Shown: positions 17,797 to 27,348, numbered from the stretch's first letter. The stretch: 64,000 nucleotides of DNA from an uncultured Anaeroplasmataceae bacterium (GCA_944325695.1 CALVBA010000006.1:1-64000); one strand, 5' to 3'. Numbers and translations are program-made. The notes: generated by a model not told the origin, from the letters alone.

Positions 17797-18705
17797 TTAT
17801 TTATTAAAATACACTTTATTAGCATTATCATAGAAAATCTTTTGTTTATCACCATTACTTATAAAATCACTATTTAAAAGATAATTAATTTGTTTTTCAT
17901 AACTTGTTTTGCAACAAGCACTAGGAAAATCACTTCCCCATAACAATCTATCACTTCCAACAATACTAATAGCTTTTTGGATATATTTAATAGCTGTTGG
18001 AAAAGGATATTCTTCAGGTTTAACATTGTTCGATAAACTTGCTAAATCAAAATAAACATTAGGCAAACGTAATTTAGATAAAGATTCTTCTAATAATTGA
18101 TCATCGCCCAGTTGAGGAGCTAATAAATGACAAATAACAAAAGTCATATTCGGATATTTTTTAATGGCATTTACTAAATTGTCAACTTGCCAGCAATCAT
18201 TTCGAGGGCGTCCGATATCTATTGTAAAAATCAAATTACGGCTATTAGCCATAGAATATACTTCATGCATTAATGGTCCATCTAAATCAACTGTATCATG
18301 ATTGCACATTAATCCTGAACCATTGCTTACTTCCATTTTGATTATTTTAAAACCTAATTCATCAAATAAATGATTTATAATCTTTTGTTTATTACGTGAA
18401 AAAGGGTCATATGTCGCAGCCCCTACAAAACGATTAGGGTATTTTTTTACGCATTCATATGTATAAAGATTTTGAAATCCTAAGTAATTTCCTTGCAATA
18501 AGACTGCTTTTTCCACGTTATGGTCGTCCATAACTTTTAATAAATCTTCTGGGGTAATCTTTTGATCATATCCATTAGGAAAAACTTTAATAACTTGCCC
18601 TGATGCATATTGAGCTTTCCCATTACCGATACTACGTAATTCACCTTGAGAACCAATTCCCGCGATTACTTCTACTAAATGCATATGACTATCAATAATT
18701 TTCAT
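17797..18705 (-). CDS. Amidohydrolase-family (TIM-barrel) metal hydrolase
   Basis: A metal-dependent hydrolase or decarboxylase of the amidohydrolase-2 group; the substrate is not predictable. The 302 residues show the first metal motif DSHMH at 5-9, a mid-barrel Lys/Glu (KIIKMEVSNG), a His strand FVICHLL and the final catalytic Asp in LLWGSDFP. The fold spans the whole protein and no domain is missing. It is the last gene of a seven-gene operon, 13 bases after rluD, with ribosome site AATGGAGGAA. Its link to the lipoprotein and rRNA genes is unclear. Confidence 0.88.
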   Translation of the reverse strand: MKIIDSHMHLVEVIAGIGSQGELRSIGNGKAQYASGQVIKVFPNGYDQKITPEDLLKVMDDHNVEKAVLLQGNYLGFQNLYTYECVKKYPNRFVGAATYDPFSRNKQKIINHLFDELGFKIIKMEVSNGSGLMCNHDTVDLDGPLMHEVYSMANSRNLIFTIDIGRPRNDCWQVDNLVNAIKKYPNMTFVICHLLAPQLGDDQLLEESLSKLRLPNVYFDLASLSNNVKPEEYPFPTAIKYIQKAISIVGSDRLLWGSDFPSACCKTSYEKQINYLLNSDFISNGDKQKIFYDNANKVYFNK

Positions 18706-18718
18706 TTTAATTCCTCCA

Positions 18719-19654
18719 TTAAAACTTAGCTTTAACTAAATCATCACGCTTTCTTAATTCCTCTAAGAAAGATGTAAAATATTCTGGTAGAGGACTTTCA
18801 AATTCTAAATATTTGCCAGTTTTCGGATGATTAAATCCTAATAAACGTGCATGTAAAAATTGTCCTGTATCACCGATGACATGTCTTGGTCCGTATAAAG
18901 GATCGCCTACTAATGGATGATTAATATATTTAAAATGAACTCTTATTTGGTGTGTTCTTCCTGTTTCAAGACGACATTCAACTAATGTAAAATCTTTAAA
19001 ACGTTCTAAAACAACAAAATTTGTAACTGCTTCTTTTCCATCTTCAACTACAGCCATTTTTTTACGATCTAATTCATCTCGACCGATTGGTGCATTAATT
19101 TTTCCAGCATCATGTTCAATTTTACCGTAAACTAATGCAATATATCGACGATTAACTGTTTTTTTAGCTAATTGTTCTGAAAGTGAATTATGAGCTTGAT
19201 CATTTTTAGCAACCATCAACAATCCCGATGTATCCTTATCGATACGATGCACAATTCCAGGACGCATTACGCCATTTATACCACTTAAATTTTTAAGTTG
19301 GTATAATAATCCATTAACTAATGTATGTTGATAAATACCACTTGCCGGATGGACAACCATTCCATATGGCTTATCTACAACTGCAACATCATCATCTTCG
19401 TAAACGATGTTTAAATTTAAATTTTCAGGAAGAATTTCGTATTCTTTTACTTCTGGTAATTCAATTGTGATGTAGTCATTTGGTTTAATTTTATATGATT
19501 GTTTTTCTTTTTTATTATTAACTAATACTAAACCTTGTTCAATCATTTCTTTACATAACGATCTTGAAACATCAGTTTTATCACAAACAAATTTATCTAG
19601 TCGTTCGTTTGCTTGTTCATTAATTGTAAATTCTAGTATTTCTTTTTCATTCAC
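18719..19654 (-). CDS. rluD: 23S rRNA pseudouridine synthase RluD type
   Basis: Makes pseudouridines in helix 69 of 23S rRNA in the E. coli homologue. The 311 residues have an N-terminal S4 RNA-binding domain (ERLDKFVCDKTDVSR), then VVDKPYGMVVHPASG. The catalytic HRIDKDTSGLLMVAKN carries the nucleophilic Asp, with RLETGRTHQIRVH after it. It is full length. The ribosome site GAGGTGA is nine bases before ATG, 15 bases after lspA, the common lspA-rluD order of Bacillota. Confidence 0.95.
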   Translation of the reverse strand: MNEKEILEFTINEQANERLDKFVCDKTDVSRSLCKEMIEQGLVLVNNKKEKQSYKIKPNDYITIELPEVKEYEILPENLNLNIVYEDDDVAVVDKPYGMVVHPASGIYQHTLVNGLLYQLKNLSGINGVMRPGIVHRIDKDTSGLLMVAKNDQAHNSLSEQLAKKTVNRRYIALVYGKIEHDAGKINAPIGRDELDRKKMAVVEDGKEAVTNFVVLERFKDFTLVECRLETGRTHQIRVHFKYINHPLVGDPLYGPRHVIGDTGQFLHARLLGFNHPKTGKYLEFESPLPEYFTSFLEELRKRDDLVKAKF

Positions 19655-19669
19655 GATAAATCACCTCTA

Positions 19670-20143
19670 CTAATACATTTTATTTCGACGATCTTCTAAA
19701 AAACAAAGATCAAAAAGAAATAAAGCAATTCCTACACATAAACAGATATCTGCAACATTAAAAATGGGGAAATCATATCCCAAAATAATAAAATCCAAAA
19801 AATCAATTACTTTGCCACCATTAAATAAACGATCAATAAAATTACCAATTGTTCCACCGATTGCTAATGAAATTCCAATTGTATAAACTTTCATTGTCTT
19901 AAAATCAGCTTTTTTAAAAAAATATCCAAAAACCACTAAAGAAATAACTGTCATTATAATTAAAAAAGCTAAATTACCTGAAAAAAGTGACCAAGCTCCT
20001 CCAGTATTTTCAGCATGTGTTATATTAAAAAAATTAGGAATAACAGGAATTGATTCATATAAACCTAACTGTCCTTTTATAATATGCTTTGTTAGTTGGT
20101 CGATAATAATTGATACTAAAATAATAATCCATCCATAAATCAT
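19670..20143 (-). CDS. lspA: Lipoprotein signal peptidase II
   Basis: An aspartyl protease in the membrane that cleaves prolipoprotein signal peptides after lipidation. The 157 residues have four hydrophobic helices, and the conserved blocks are IDQLTKHII near the N-terminus, HAENTGGAWSLF, the catalytic GNFIDRL and the second catalytic Asp in FNVADIC. The ribosome site GAGGTG overlaps the end of the preceding gene, only two bases upstream. It belongs to the long operon from 22672 to 17797. Confidence 0.97.
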   Translation of the reverse strand: MIYGWIIILVSIIIDQLTKHIIKGQLGLYESIPVIPNFFNITHAENTGGAWSLFSGNLAFLIIMTVISLVVFGYFFKKADFKTMKVYTIGISLAIGGTIGNFIDRLFNGGKVIDFLDFIILGYDFPIFNVADICLCVGIALFLFDLCFLEDRRNKMY

Positions 20144-20146
20144 ATC

Positions 20147-20524
20147 CTAGACACCTCGCAAAATTAAAATAATAAAAAATAAACTAATTGGGATAAATAT
20201 TAACGCAAAAAAACATGTATTTACAATCACAAGCGACGATATTTTTAACTCTTTTAAATCTTCATTATATGTTTGTATTGTTTTATAATAATAAATTAAG
20301 TAAATTGCATACCATAAAACAACTACAATCACAATCATAATAATTGTAATTGTGATATAACGTAAAAATATTAATAAATTAATCAATATCATTAACGGTA
20401 CAAGCATGATAAAACATGAGAAAAATACACCACAAACAATGGATTTTATCAGACTATTAAAACTAAGATTACTTTTACTTAAAAGCATTTTAGCTTCGCT
20501 AAAATTTTGGATTATCTTTTTCAT
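20147..20524 (-). CDS. Small membrane protein of unknown function
   Basis: Not recognised. The 125 residues have an amphipathic N-terminus and about three hydrophobic helices (roughly 24-52, 55-78 and 95-122). Its ATG overlaps the protease gene's stop as TAATG, and its own stop lies inside the lspA ribosome site, so it is translationally tied to both. Membrane topology resembles Yip1-like or ComE-type small proteins, but I see no diagnostic motif. Position suggests a role around envelope protein processing; this is inference. Confidence 0.75.
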   Translation of the reverse strand: MKKIIQNFSEAKMLLSKSNLSFNSLIKSIVCGVFFSCFIMLVPLMILINLLIFLRYITITIIMIVIVVVLWYAIYLIYYYKTIQTYNEDLKELKISSLVIVNTCFFALIFIPISLFFIILILRGV

Positions 20525-21519
20525 TAAATACCTCGCAAATAATTAATCGCGTCACTAAATGTTTTAACACATACAAGGTGCATATCATTTGGAATTTGTG
20601 TATCATTATAAGTTTTTAATGCTTCTTCGTAATTAGCTTCTGGACAGAAAAAAACATCAACATCATTATATAAAGCTGTATAAATTTTTTGTTTAATTCC
20701 ACCAATAGCTCCTACACTTCCATCAACATTGATTGTTCCAGTTCCAGAAATAATTTTTCCTTGTGTTAAATCTTCATCAATTAAATTATTATAAACATAA
20801 ATAGTTTGTAACAAGCCTCCTGATGGTCCACCTGTTCCATCGGCCTTAAAAGAAAATTGTGGTACTGAATTATTTCCATCAACAATATATTTTTCATATA
20901 GATATATACCACCAGTTTGAACTTGAATATCAATTAACTCATCATTACGTAATACTTGGCATGTACGTTCAATATCTTTATTGAATAATATTTCTTCAAA
21001 TAAAATACGATCATCTTTTGCCTGAATACCGTTAACCCCAACAATAATATCTCCCAATTGGAAAGTTGTATTTTCTTTTGTATAATAATGAACAATATAC
21101 CCTTGAAATTCGTAGACTAATTTTATTTTTGAAGATGATTGACTAGCTTCTAAATAAGCTGTGATTATCGATGCCTCATTCGATTGATTTTTTTGAATTT
21201 GCCCCATTAAATAATTTTCATAATCAGAAAAAGATGAATCATTTTCATTTATTTCATGGATATCATTAATCTTTTTACTCTGATTAACTAAAAAATTTTG
21301 AAACCTTGTTGAATGTGAAAAACTAATAACATAAATCGAGTTAATACTCCCAGATAAATCTTTTGCTCCATCTACAACAATCGATGTTTCAATTGGGGAA
21401 ATATTTCCTGGTAATGTAATTGAATAGTTTGTTCTATCACATAACAAAAACATCATAAAACAAAATGGAAAAAGGTAAATCGCAATAAATAAGCGATTTT
21501 TTTTAAAGATCTGTTTCAT
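20524..21519 (-). CDS. Membrane-anchored PDZ-Lon (S16) protease, SepM/YlbL-like
   Basis: A secreted-side serine protease. SepM of streptococci trims a competence peptide, and YlbL of Bacillus acts in the DNA damage response; the substrate here is unknown. The 331 residues start with a membrane anchor (about 10-27), followed by a PDZ domain (FQLGDIIVGVNGI near 150-160) and the Lon proteolytic domain. Its Ser is in GTGGPSGGLLQ and its Lys in GAIGGIKQK, the catalytic dyad. It overlaps the comEB 3' end by 17 bases and the next gene by one base. Confidence 0.92.
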   Translation of the reverse strand: MKQIFKKNRLFIAIYLFPFCFMMFLLCDRTNYSITLPGNISPIETSIVVDGAKDLSGSINSIYVISFSHSTRFQNFLVNQSKKINDIHEINENDSSFSDYENYLMGQIQKNQSNEASIITAYLEASQSSSKIKLVYEFQGYIVHYYTKENTTFQLGDIIVGVNGIQAKDDRILFEEILFNKDIERTCQVLRNDELIDIQVQTGGIYLYEKYIVDGNNSVPQFSFKADGTGGPSGGLLQTIYVYNNLIDEDLTQGKIISGTGTINVDGSVGAIGGIKQKIYTALYNDVDVFFCPEANYEEALKTYNDTQIPNDMHLVCVKTFSDAINYLRGI

Positions 21520-21973
21520 TTATCGATACTTCCAATTTTTTCATTTTGCGCATTTTGACATTTGCACTTGTAAACATTCTTATACTGGCTTTAATAGCTT
21601 CTGTTTCATTATATTTATCATCCATATAGACAACTTCTTTAATTCCGCTTTGAATAATTAGCTTAGCACATTCATTACATGGAAATAACGTAACAAATAA
21701 CGTTGCCCCTTTAAGAGAACTAGTTGAATTTAAAATCGCATTTGGTTCAGCATGAACGACATAGGGATATTTACTATCTAAAAACGAACTTTTGTCATTA
21801 CACCATGGATAAACATCATCACTACATCCAAAAGGAAATCCATTATATCCAATACCTATAATTCTTTTATCTTCATTCACAATACATGCCCCGACTTTAG
21901 TATTTGGGTCTTTACTTCGTTTTGCTGAAAGCAAGGCTACTGACATGAAATATTCATCCCATGAAATGTGCAT
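21503..21973 (-). CDS. comEB: dCMP deaminase (ComEB-like)
   Basis: Deaminates dCMP to dUMP for thymidylate synthesis. The 156 residues contain the zinc and proton-shuttle motif HAEPNAILNS, the second zinc motif PCNECAKLII, and DPNTKVGACIV near the N-terminus. The name follows the Bacillus competence-operon homologue; no comEA/EC genes are here. The ribosome site AAAGGAGGAA lies inside the end of the upstream gene, whose TAG directly precedes this ATG. Confidence 0.93.
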   Translation of the reverse strand: MHISWDEYFMSVALLSAKRSKDPNTKVGACIVNEDKRIIGIGYNGFPFGCSDDVYPWCNDKSSFLDSKYPYVVHAEPNAILNSTSSLKGATLFVTLFPCNECAKLIIQSGIKEVVYMDDKYNETEAIKASIRMFTSANVKMRKMKKLEVSINETDL

Positions 21974-22672
21974 CTAAGATTCCTCCTTTAAATCAAATAA
22001 ATTAATTAATTCTTGATATTCTTCTTTTATTTTATCATCAACATCTTTATATGATAAAAAGTAAGCTTCATTTTGCTCATTATAATTAAAATATGCAAAA
22101 CATACATTTTCCATTGAAAAAGACATCTTTAATGATAATTGTCGTGATATTTCTGAATCTTCAACAAAAATAAAATTAATCATTTTTTTAGCTTTAGAAA
22201 GAATTGGTTTTTGTTTTGGTTTGACATAATTAGGATTTTTATTTAATTCTTCCATTATTACTTCATCTTCGATAAGTTTACAATAAACTTGATAACGATA
22301 TAAATCCTTTATAATCGTAATTTTTTGATAATTAACCCCTGTTAAACGATAATATTCTATAAATGATGGATCTAATTCATCTTTTTTAAATCCTAAGCTT
22401 AAAGCCTTTTGCTCTACTGCATCAACACCATTAAAGTGATATTTTATCAATGTCGTATGATATCCTTGTTGCATCTTTTTATTTATTTTGCGTGTCGTTA
22501 AAACACGGATACACATATTTAAATGAATAATCCCTGCAAACATGACAATAATTCCTAAAATACTATTTATAAAATAAAAAAAGATACTTCCAATGATAAT
22601 CAAAAATGATAAACATATTAATAAATATAATACTTTAGTTGATTTGTTTTTATATATTCCTCTTTCATTCAT
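21974..22672 (-). CDS. Unknown protein with two N-terminal membrane helices
   Basis: Not recognised. I start at ATG 22672, eight bases after GAGGTG; the GTG nine bases further upstream overlaps that ribosome site. The 232-residue product has two adjacent hydrophobic helices (about 15-57) and a soluble mixed alpha/beta C-terminal region of about 170 residues with KITIIKDLYRYQVYCKL. It is the first gene of the comEB-protease-lspA-rluD operon, with a TATAAT box at 22692-22697 just upstream. Its role is unknown. Confidence 0.78.
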   Translation of the reverse strand: MNERGIYKNKSTKVLYLLICLSFLIIIGSIFFYFINSILGIIVMFAGIIHLNMCIRVLTTRKINKKMQQGYHTTLIKYHFNGVDAVEQKALSLGFKKDELDPSFIEYYRLTGVNYQKITIIKDLYRYQVYCKLIEDEVIMEELNKNPNYVKPKQKPILSKAKKMINFIFVEDSEISRQLSLKMSFSMENVCFAYFNYNEQNEAYFLSYKDVDDKIKEEYQELINLFDLKEES

Positions 22673-22900
22673 TCTTAACACCTCAGTTACAATTATACAT
22701 TAAACAAACTTATTTTACCATCTTTTTATATCTGATAACTCAAAATAGGTTTATAATATTTTATTACTAATTTTAAGAAGTTTTCTTAAGTAAAAAAAGA
22801 TTTTTATCAATTGGTTTTAATATATTATTTAGTAATATTCTTAATTATCATAAATAAAACAAGTTTTGTTTTTATAAAGATTTGACAAGATAATGAAATT

Positions 22901-22962
22901 AACCCCATAAGTAATACCAATTAAAATTGGAAAGACTTATGGGGATTATGAAAATAATTTTT
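22901..22962 (+). repeat. Solo hairpin related to the left end of the 63.5-kb IS
   Basis: AACCCCATAAGT and GAAAGACTTATGGGG frame an inner CCAAT/ATTGG stem, followed by ATTATGAAAATAATTTTT. The transposon end at 63491-63547 (minus strand) has the same outer arms, the same GAAAGACTTATGGGG, and ATTATGAAATTAATTTTT, the first codons of its OrfA. Here the frame closes after about ten codons. It is therefore a stranded IS end or a short derivative of it. Confidence 0.7.
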
Positions 22963-22972
22963 TATCTATATT

Positions 22973-23683
22973 TTATTTAATTAGATCATTAATTACGTAA
23001 CTAGCTAATAATAATCCTGCTGTTGCCGGAACAAAAGAATTAGAAAGTGGTGGGATAACTTCTTTTCTTATTTGATCTTTTATATCTTCTTTTGTGTGTT
23101 TTTTCGGATATTCAGTTGAACAAACACACATCATTTTATGATATTTAGGATGTTTTTTTAACTTATTACGCAATACTTTTGCCAAAGGATCGACGCTTGT
23201 TTTTTCTAAACGCATAATTTCTAATTTTGAAGGATCAAACTTATTGGCTGTTCCGCAGCACGTAATCAACTTAATATTTCTTTTATAACATTCATAAACT
23301 AAGTCAATCTTGTAAGTAACAGTATCAAAACAGTCAATACAATAATCAATTTGATGATTTAAAATTTCATTTTTAGTATCCATATTATAAAATGACTGAT
23401 AAGTGATAACTTCACAATCAGGATTAATACTTTTAATACGTTTTTTTGCTACCTCAACTTTTGGACAACCAATTGTATCGTAAGTTGCAAGAATTTGTCG
23501 ATTTAAATTAGAAATCGAAACAACATCATGATCGACGATAATCACTTTAGAAACACCACTTCTAACAATGGCTTCTAAAGCATATCCTCCTACGCCTCCC
23601 AATCCAATAATTAAAACACAAGCTTGCTTAATTTTTAAAAATTTATCTGATCCAACTAATTTTTCAGTTCGTGAAAAAGGCAT
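22973..23683 (-). CDS. tcdA: tRNA threonylcarbamoyladenosine dehydratase TcdA
   Basis: An E1-like enzyme that uses ATP to cyclise t6A37 to ct6A on ANN-decoding tRNAs. The 236 residues carry the nucleotide-binding GLGGVGGYALEAIVRSG (about 28-44), the VDHDVVSISNLNRQ strand, and the CTerm motif ending NSFVPATAGLLLASYVI. A Cys-containing loop (MMCVCSTEYPKK) is in the expected place. It lies two bases after aspS in a T-box operon, consistent with a tRNA-related role. Confidence 0.93.
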   Translation of the reverse strand: MPFSRTEKLVGSDKFLKIKQACVLIIGLGGVGGYALEAIVRSGVSKVIIVDHDVVSISNLNRQILATYDTIGCPKVEVAKKRIKSINPDCEVITYQSFYNMDTKNEILNHQIDYCIDCFDTVTYKIDLVYECYKRNIKLITCCGTANKFDPSKLEIMRLEKTSVDPLAKVLRNKLKKHPKYHKMMCVCSTEYPKKHTKEDIKDQIRKEVIPPLSNSFVPATAGLLLASYVINDLIK

Positions 23684-23685
23684 TT

Positions 23686-25413
23686 TTATTCCTCTACTTT
23701 AATATGAACATCTTTTAATTGTTGAATATCAACTGAAGATGGTGATTCCATCATTAAATCACGCGCGCTTTGTGTTTTAGGGAAAGCGACAACATCTTTA
23801 ATGTTATCTGTTTTAGTCATTAACATTACAATTCGATCTAAACCTAATCCCATTCCACCATGTGGAGGAGTTCCATATTTTAATGCATCAATGAAGAATC
23901 CAAAACGATCTTTAATTTCTTCTTCTTTTAATCCAATTACATCAAAGATTTTTTGTTGTAAATCTTGATCATAAACACGTAAAGACCCACTTCCAAGCTC
24001 ATATCCATTTAATACTAAGTCATAAGCATTAGCTAAGCATTTTTCATGATCAGATTCAAGATATTCTACACATTCTGGTTTAGGAGCTGTAAATGGATGT
24101 GTAGATACAATATAATCTTCTAAATCTTGGTCCCATTCAAAAATTGGCCAATCATTTACCCAAGTAAATTCATAACGATTTGGATCAGCTAAATTCATCT
24201 GTTTAGCTACAAAAACACGTAAAGCCCCTAAAGCAACATTCGTTACTTTTTGAGAATCAGCGACAATCAAAACTAAATCATCATTTGTTAACTTGAAATC
24301 TTCAACTAAACGTTTTTGAACATCAGCATCTAAGAATTTAACAATTGAACCTGTTAACTCATTGTTTTGATATTTTAAATATGCTAATCCTGAAGCTTTA
24401 TATTTTTTAACAAAAGCTGTATACTCATCAATTTTCTTTCTTGTGATATTAGCACCGTTATTTACAACAATTCCTTTAATTAAATCTTTATCTTGCATAA
24501 ATGGAACAACATTTAAGTACTCTTTGAAATTTTGTAGTTCTAAACCATAGCGTAAATCCGGTTTATCAGATCCATATTTATCCATCGCATCTTTATAAGC
24601 GATTACTTTAAAAGGACGAACTAAATCAATGTTTAGTATTTTTTTGAATGTATGTGCCATTAAACGTTCGATAATATCACGAATTTCTTCTTCATTTAAG
24701 AAACTAGTTTCTAAGTCAATTTGTGTAAATTCTGGTTGACGGTCAGCACGTAGGTCTTCATCTCTAAAACATCTTGCAATTTGGAAATAACGTTCCAATC
24801 CAGCAACCATACATAATTGTTTAAAAATTTGTGGTGATTGTGGTAAAGCATAAAATTCACCAGCATAAAGGCGCGATGGCACTAAATAATCACGAGCTCC
24901 TTCTGGAGTTGATTTAGCTAAAATTGGTGTTTCAATTTCTAAAAAACCTTCATTAACTAAAAATTCGCGAATTGCATTTGTTATTTTACTTCTTTGAATT
25001 AAATAATTTTGCATCACTGGACGGCGTAAATCTAAATAACGATATTTTAGACGTGTATCTTCTAAAGCATCAGTTTTATCTGCAATAATCATCGGTGGTT
25101 GTTGTGCTTTATTTAAAATTTTAACCTCTGTAACATCAACTTCCACATCTCCTGTTGGCATATTAGGATTTTTAGATTCACGTTCAACAAGTAAACCCTT
25201 AGCATAAATAACATACTCATTTTTTAACTCGTTAGCAACTTCATAATAAGCATTTTCTGGACGAACTACTAACTGACTGATTCCACTACGATCACGTATG
25301 TCAACAAAAATAATTCCACCTAGATTACGTTTTTTACTTACCCAACCTTTAAGTTCAACTTCTAAGCCAATATGTTCTTTTCTTAGTTCTCCACTATAAT
25401 GTGTTCTATTCAT
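23686..25413 (-). CDS. aspS: Aspartyl-tRNA synthetase
   Basis: A class II synthetase charging tRNA-Asp. I start at ATG 25413, behind GTAGGAGGAA; an in-frame ATG 36 bases upstream lies inside hisS and before that ribosome site. The 575-residue product has an N-terminal OB anticodon domain, motif 2 FRDEDLRADRQPEFTQID and the bacterial GAD insertion. The C-terminal motif 3 is GMGLGLDRIVMLM. It is the bacterial-type enzyme. It is third in the T-box-GNAT-hisS-aspS-tcdA operon; the Asp codon in the leader fits control by uncharged tRNA-Asp. Confidence 0.97.
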   Translation of the reverse strand: MNRTHYSGELRKEHIGLEVELKGWVSKKRNLGGIIFVDIRDRSGISQLVVRPENAYYEVANELKNEYVIYAKGLLVERESKNPNMPTGDVEVDVTEVKILNKAQQPPMIIADKTDALEDTRLKYRYLDLRRPVMQNYLIQRSKITNAIREFLVNEGFLEIETPILAKSTPEGARDYLVPSRLYAGEFYALPQSPQIFKQLCMVAGLERYFQIARCFRDEDLRADRQPEFTQIDLETSFLNEEEIRDIIERLMAHTFKKILNIDLVRPFKVIAYKDAMDKYGSDKPDLRYGLELQNFKEYLNVVPFMQDKDLIKGIVVNNGANITRKKIDEYTAFVKKYKASGLAYLKYQNNELTGSIVKFLDADVQKRLVEDFKLTNDDLVLIVADSQKVTNVALGALRVFVAKQMNLADPNRYEFTWVNDWPIFEWDQDLEDYIVSTHPFTAPKPECVEYLESDHEKCLANAYDLVLNGYELGSGSLRVYDQDLQQKIFDVIGLKEEEIKDRFGFFIDALKYGTPPHGGMGLGLDRIVMLMTKTDNIKDVVAFPKTQSARDLMMESPSSVDIQQLKDVHIKVEE

Positions 25414-25423
25414 AAAATTCCTC

Positions 25424-26728
25424 CTACTTACAGCTTTTACAGTTTCCATTGCAACTTTGATTATTTTGCATTGTGTGTATTATATAACGATATAAATCAT
25501 CGATATTAATCGTTACTTGCGTATCTAATTTATTATCTTTTACATTAATTTGATTTTGTGATAATTCATCATCACCTAAAATAGCTGTAAAACGTGCTTT
25601 ATTTTTATCGGCCAATTTAAATTGTCCTTTTAATCCTCGGTCATTATAATCTGCATCACAAACTAGTCCTGCAAAGCGCAGTGTTTGCATAATACTTTGG
25701 ATTTTTAAACGTGCTTTATCACCTAAACCAATTAAATATAAATGGATTGTTTTATCAGGAACAATCTTTTTCCCTTCTGCTTCTAAAACCAATAACAAGC
25801 GTTCTAATCCAAATGCTAAACCGACACTTTCCTTACGTGGACCACCTAAATCAGAAACCAAATTGTTGTAACGTCCGCCACCACAAATTGTATTCTGATT
25901 TCCTAAATATGTACTATCAACTTTAATTTCAAAAACTGTATTAGAATAATAGTCTAATCCACGTACTAATCGTTCATCAATTTCATAATCAATATTTAAG
26001 GCTTGTAGTCCTAAAATAACATTATTAAAATGTTGTTTTGATACATCATTTAAATAATCATTTATCTTAGGAGCATTTTTAAAGAAATCTTTATCTTTAT
26101 CAACTTTACAATCTAAGATTCTTAAAGGATTAGTTTCTAAACGTTTTTTGCAATCAGCACACAATTCATCTTCAAATTGCTTAAAATAATCAACTAAAAT
26201 ACGACGGTAATTAGTTCGTGATTCTTCATCACCAATTGTATTGATGTAAACTTTAATCCCATTTAATCCTAAAGCTTTTATAACAGTTACTCCAAGAGAA
26301 ATAACTTCAATATCTAATAAATAAGAATTGCTACCAATTGCTTCAATCCCAAATTGATGGAATTGTCTTTGACGACCTTTTTGTGGGTTTTCATATCTAA
26401 AAATTGGTCCCATATAAAATAATTTTTTTACTGTTTCATCAGCATACAATTTATTTTCGATATATGAACGAACTATAGAAGCAGTTCCTTCGGGACGCAA
26501 AGTTAATTTACGATTAGCACGGTCTAAAAAATCATATGTTTCTTTTGTAACCATATCCGATGCTTCATTTTCCCTATGAAAGACTTCACTATGTTCAAAA
26601 ATAGGTGTACGAAGTTCATCATAATTGTATAATTTACAAATTTGTCGAATAACTTGTTCTAATTTTTCCCAACGTCTTGCCTCTTCAGGTAAGATGTCAT
26701 ATGTTCCACGTGGTTTATTTATTGCCAT
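25424..26728 (-). CDS. hisS: Histidyl-tRNA synthetase with a Cys-rich C-terminal tail
   Basis: A class II synthetase charging tRNA-His. The 434 residues include RGTYDILPEEARRWE at the N-terminus, motif 2 FRYENPQKGRQRQFHQFG, the histidine motif LVRGLDYYSNTVFE, and motif 3 SVGLAFGLERLLLVLE, followed by the anticodon domain. The protein ends QSCNGNCKSCK, three Cys in the last nine residues, which is not part of the usual HisRS core and might bind metal. The ATG overlaps the GNAT stop by ten bases; aspS follows ten bases later. Confidence 0.97.
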   Translation of the reverse strand: MAINKPRGTYDILPEEARRWEKLEQVIRQICKLYNYDELRTPIFEHSEVFHRENEASDMVTKETYDFLDRANRKLTLRPEGTASIVRSYIENKLYADETVKKLFYMGPIFRYENPQKGRQRQFHQFGIEAIGSNSYLLDIEVISLGVTVIKALGLNGIKVYINTIGDEESRTNYRRILVDYFKQFEDELCADCKKRLETNPLRILDCKVDKDKDFFKNAPKINDYLNDVSKQHFNNVILGLQALNIDYEIDERLVRGLDYYSNTVFEIKVDSTYLGNQNTICGGGRYNNLVSDLGGPRKESVGLAFGLERLLLVLEAEGKKIVPDKTIHLYLIGLGDKARLKIQSIMQTLRFAGLVCDADYNDRGLKGQFKLADKNKARFTAILGDDELSQNQINVKDNKLDTQVTINIDDLYRYIIHTMQNNQSCNGNCKSCK

Positions 26729-27294
26729 GGTAAAACACCTCTTTCATAATCAATTTTATCTAAATAGTAATACATAATATCATAATATCTTCCAACACGT
26801 TTATCATAAAAAGCATTTCTATTTATTTTTTCATATTTAAATCCACATTTTTTAATAACACGCATTGAAGCATAATTTTCGACAATATGACCAATTTTTA
26901 AATGATCAAAATTCATATAGCTAAAAGCTAAACGAATCATTTCTTTTAAACAAGCAGTCATAATTCCTTGATTCCAATAATCATTTGATAAAGAAAAACC
27001 AATTTCACATGTATTATAATAAAAATCATACGTATGAAAATCAATTGTTCCAATCATTTGATTATTTTTTTTTAAAACTATTGCATATCCTACAGGCAAA
27101 CCATTTTTAGGTCGTGTTAAATAGACTTTTTCAATAAACTTTTCAGTTTCTTCCACACTTTTAAAAGGCCCCCATGTCATATACTGACAAACCTCAAATC
27201 TTGAACCGAAAGCAAAATAATCTGCCGCATCACTTTTTACAATATCACGTAAAAAAACTTTTTTTAACTGTATAATCGGCATAATTGTTTTCAT
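26719..27294 (-). CDS. GNAT acetyltransferase (RimJ/RimL type) leading the hisS-aspS operon
   Basis: Transfers acetyl from acetyl-CoA to an amine; the substrate is unknown. The 191 residues have the GNAT order: acceptor half, the IGTIDF strand, CEIGFSLSNDYWNQGIMTACL with a modified CoA loop (NQGIMT for the usual R/Q-x-x-G-x-G/A), and a C-terminal SMRVIKKCGFKYE. It is directly behind a T-box leader and overlaps hisS, so it is induced together with HisRS and AspRS. This suggests a substrate linked to aminoacylation (tRNA, aminoacyl-tRNA, amino acid or ribosomal protein), by inference. Confidence 0.88.
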   Translation of the reverse strand: MKTIMPIIQLKKVFLRDIVKSDAADYFAFGSRFEVCQYMTWGPFKSVEETEKFIEKVYLTRPKNGLPVGYAIVLKKNNQMIGTIDFHTYDFYYNTCEIGFSLSNDYWNQGIMTACLKEMIRLAFSYMNFDHLKIGHIVENYASMRVIKKCGFKYEKINRNAFYDKRVGRYYDIMYYYLDKIDYERGVLPWQ

Positions 27295-27313
27295 GAATTA
27301 ATCTCCTTTTTAT

Positions 27314-27348
27314 TAAAAAAATACGTCCTTATAAAAAATATAAGGACG
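27314..27348 (-). terminator. T-box-controlled terminator
   Basis: CGTCCTTATA and TATAAGGACG pair on the minus strand, followed by a long T-run, right after the T-box antiterminator sequence. Confidence 0.92.

Noticed and set aside
22901-22945. Terminator of tcdA
   Set aside because: The stem is strong but neither strand has a T-run after it; the similarity to the IS end explains it better.
25414-25449. Longer N-terminus of AspRS starting in hisS
   Set aside because: The extra 12 codons include the GTAGGAGGAA ribosome site of the ATG at 25413, so the longer form is unlikely.
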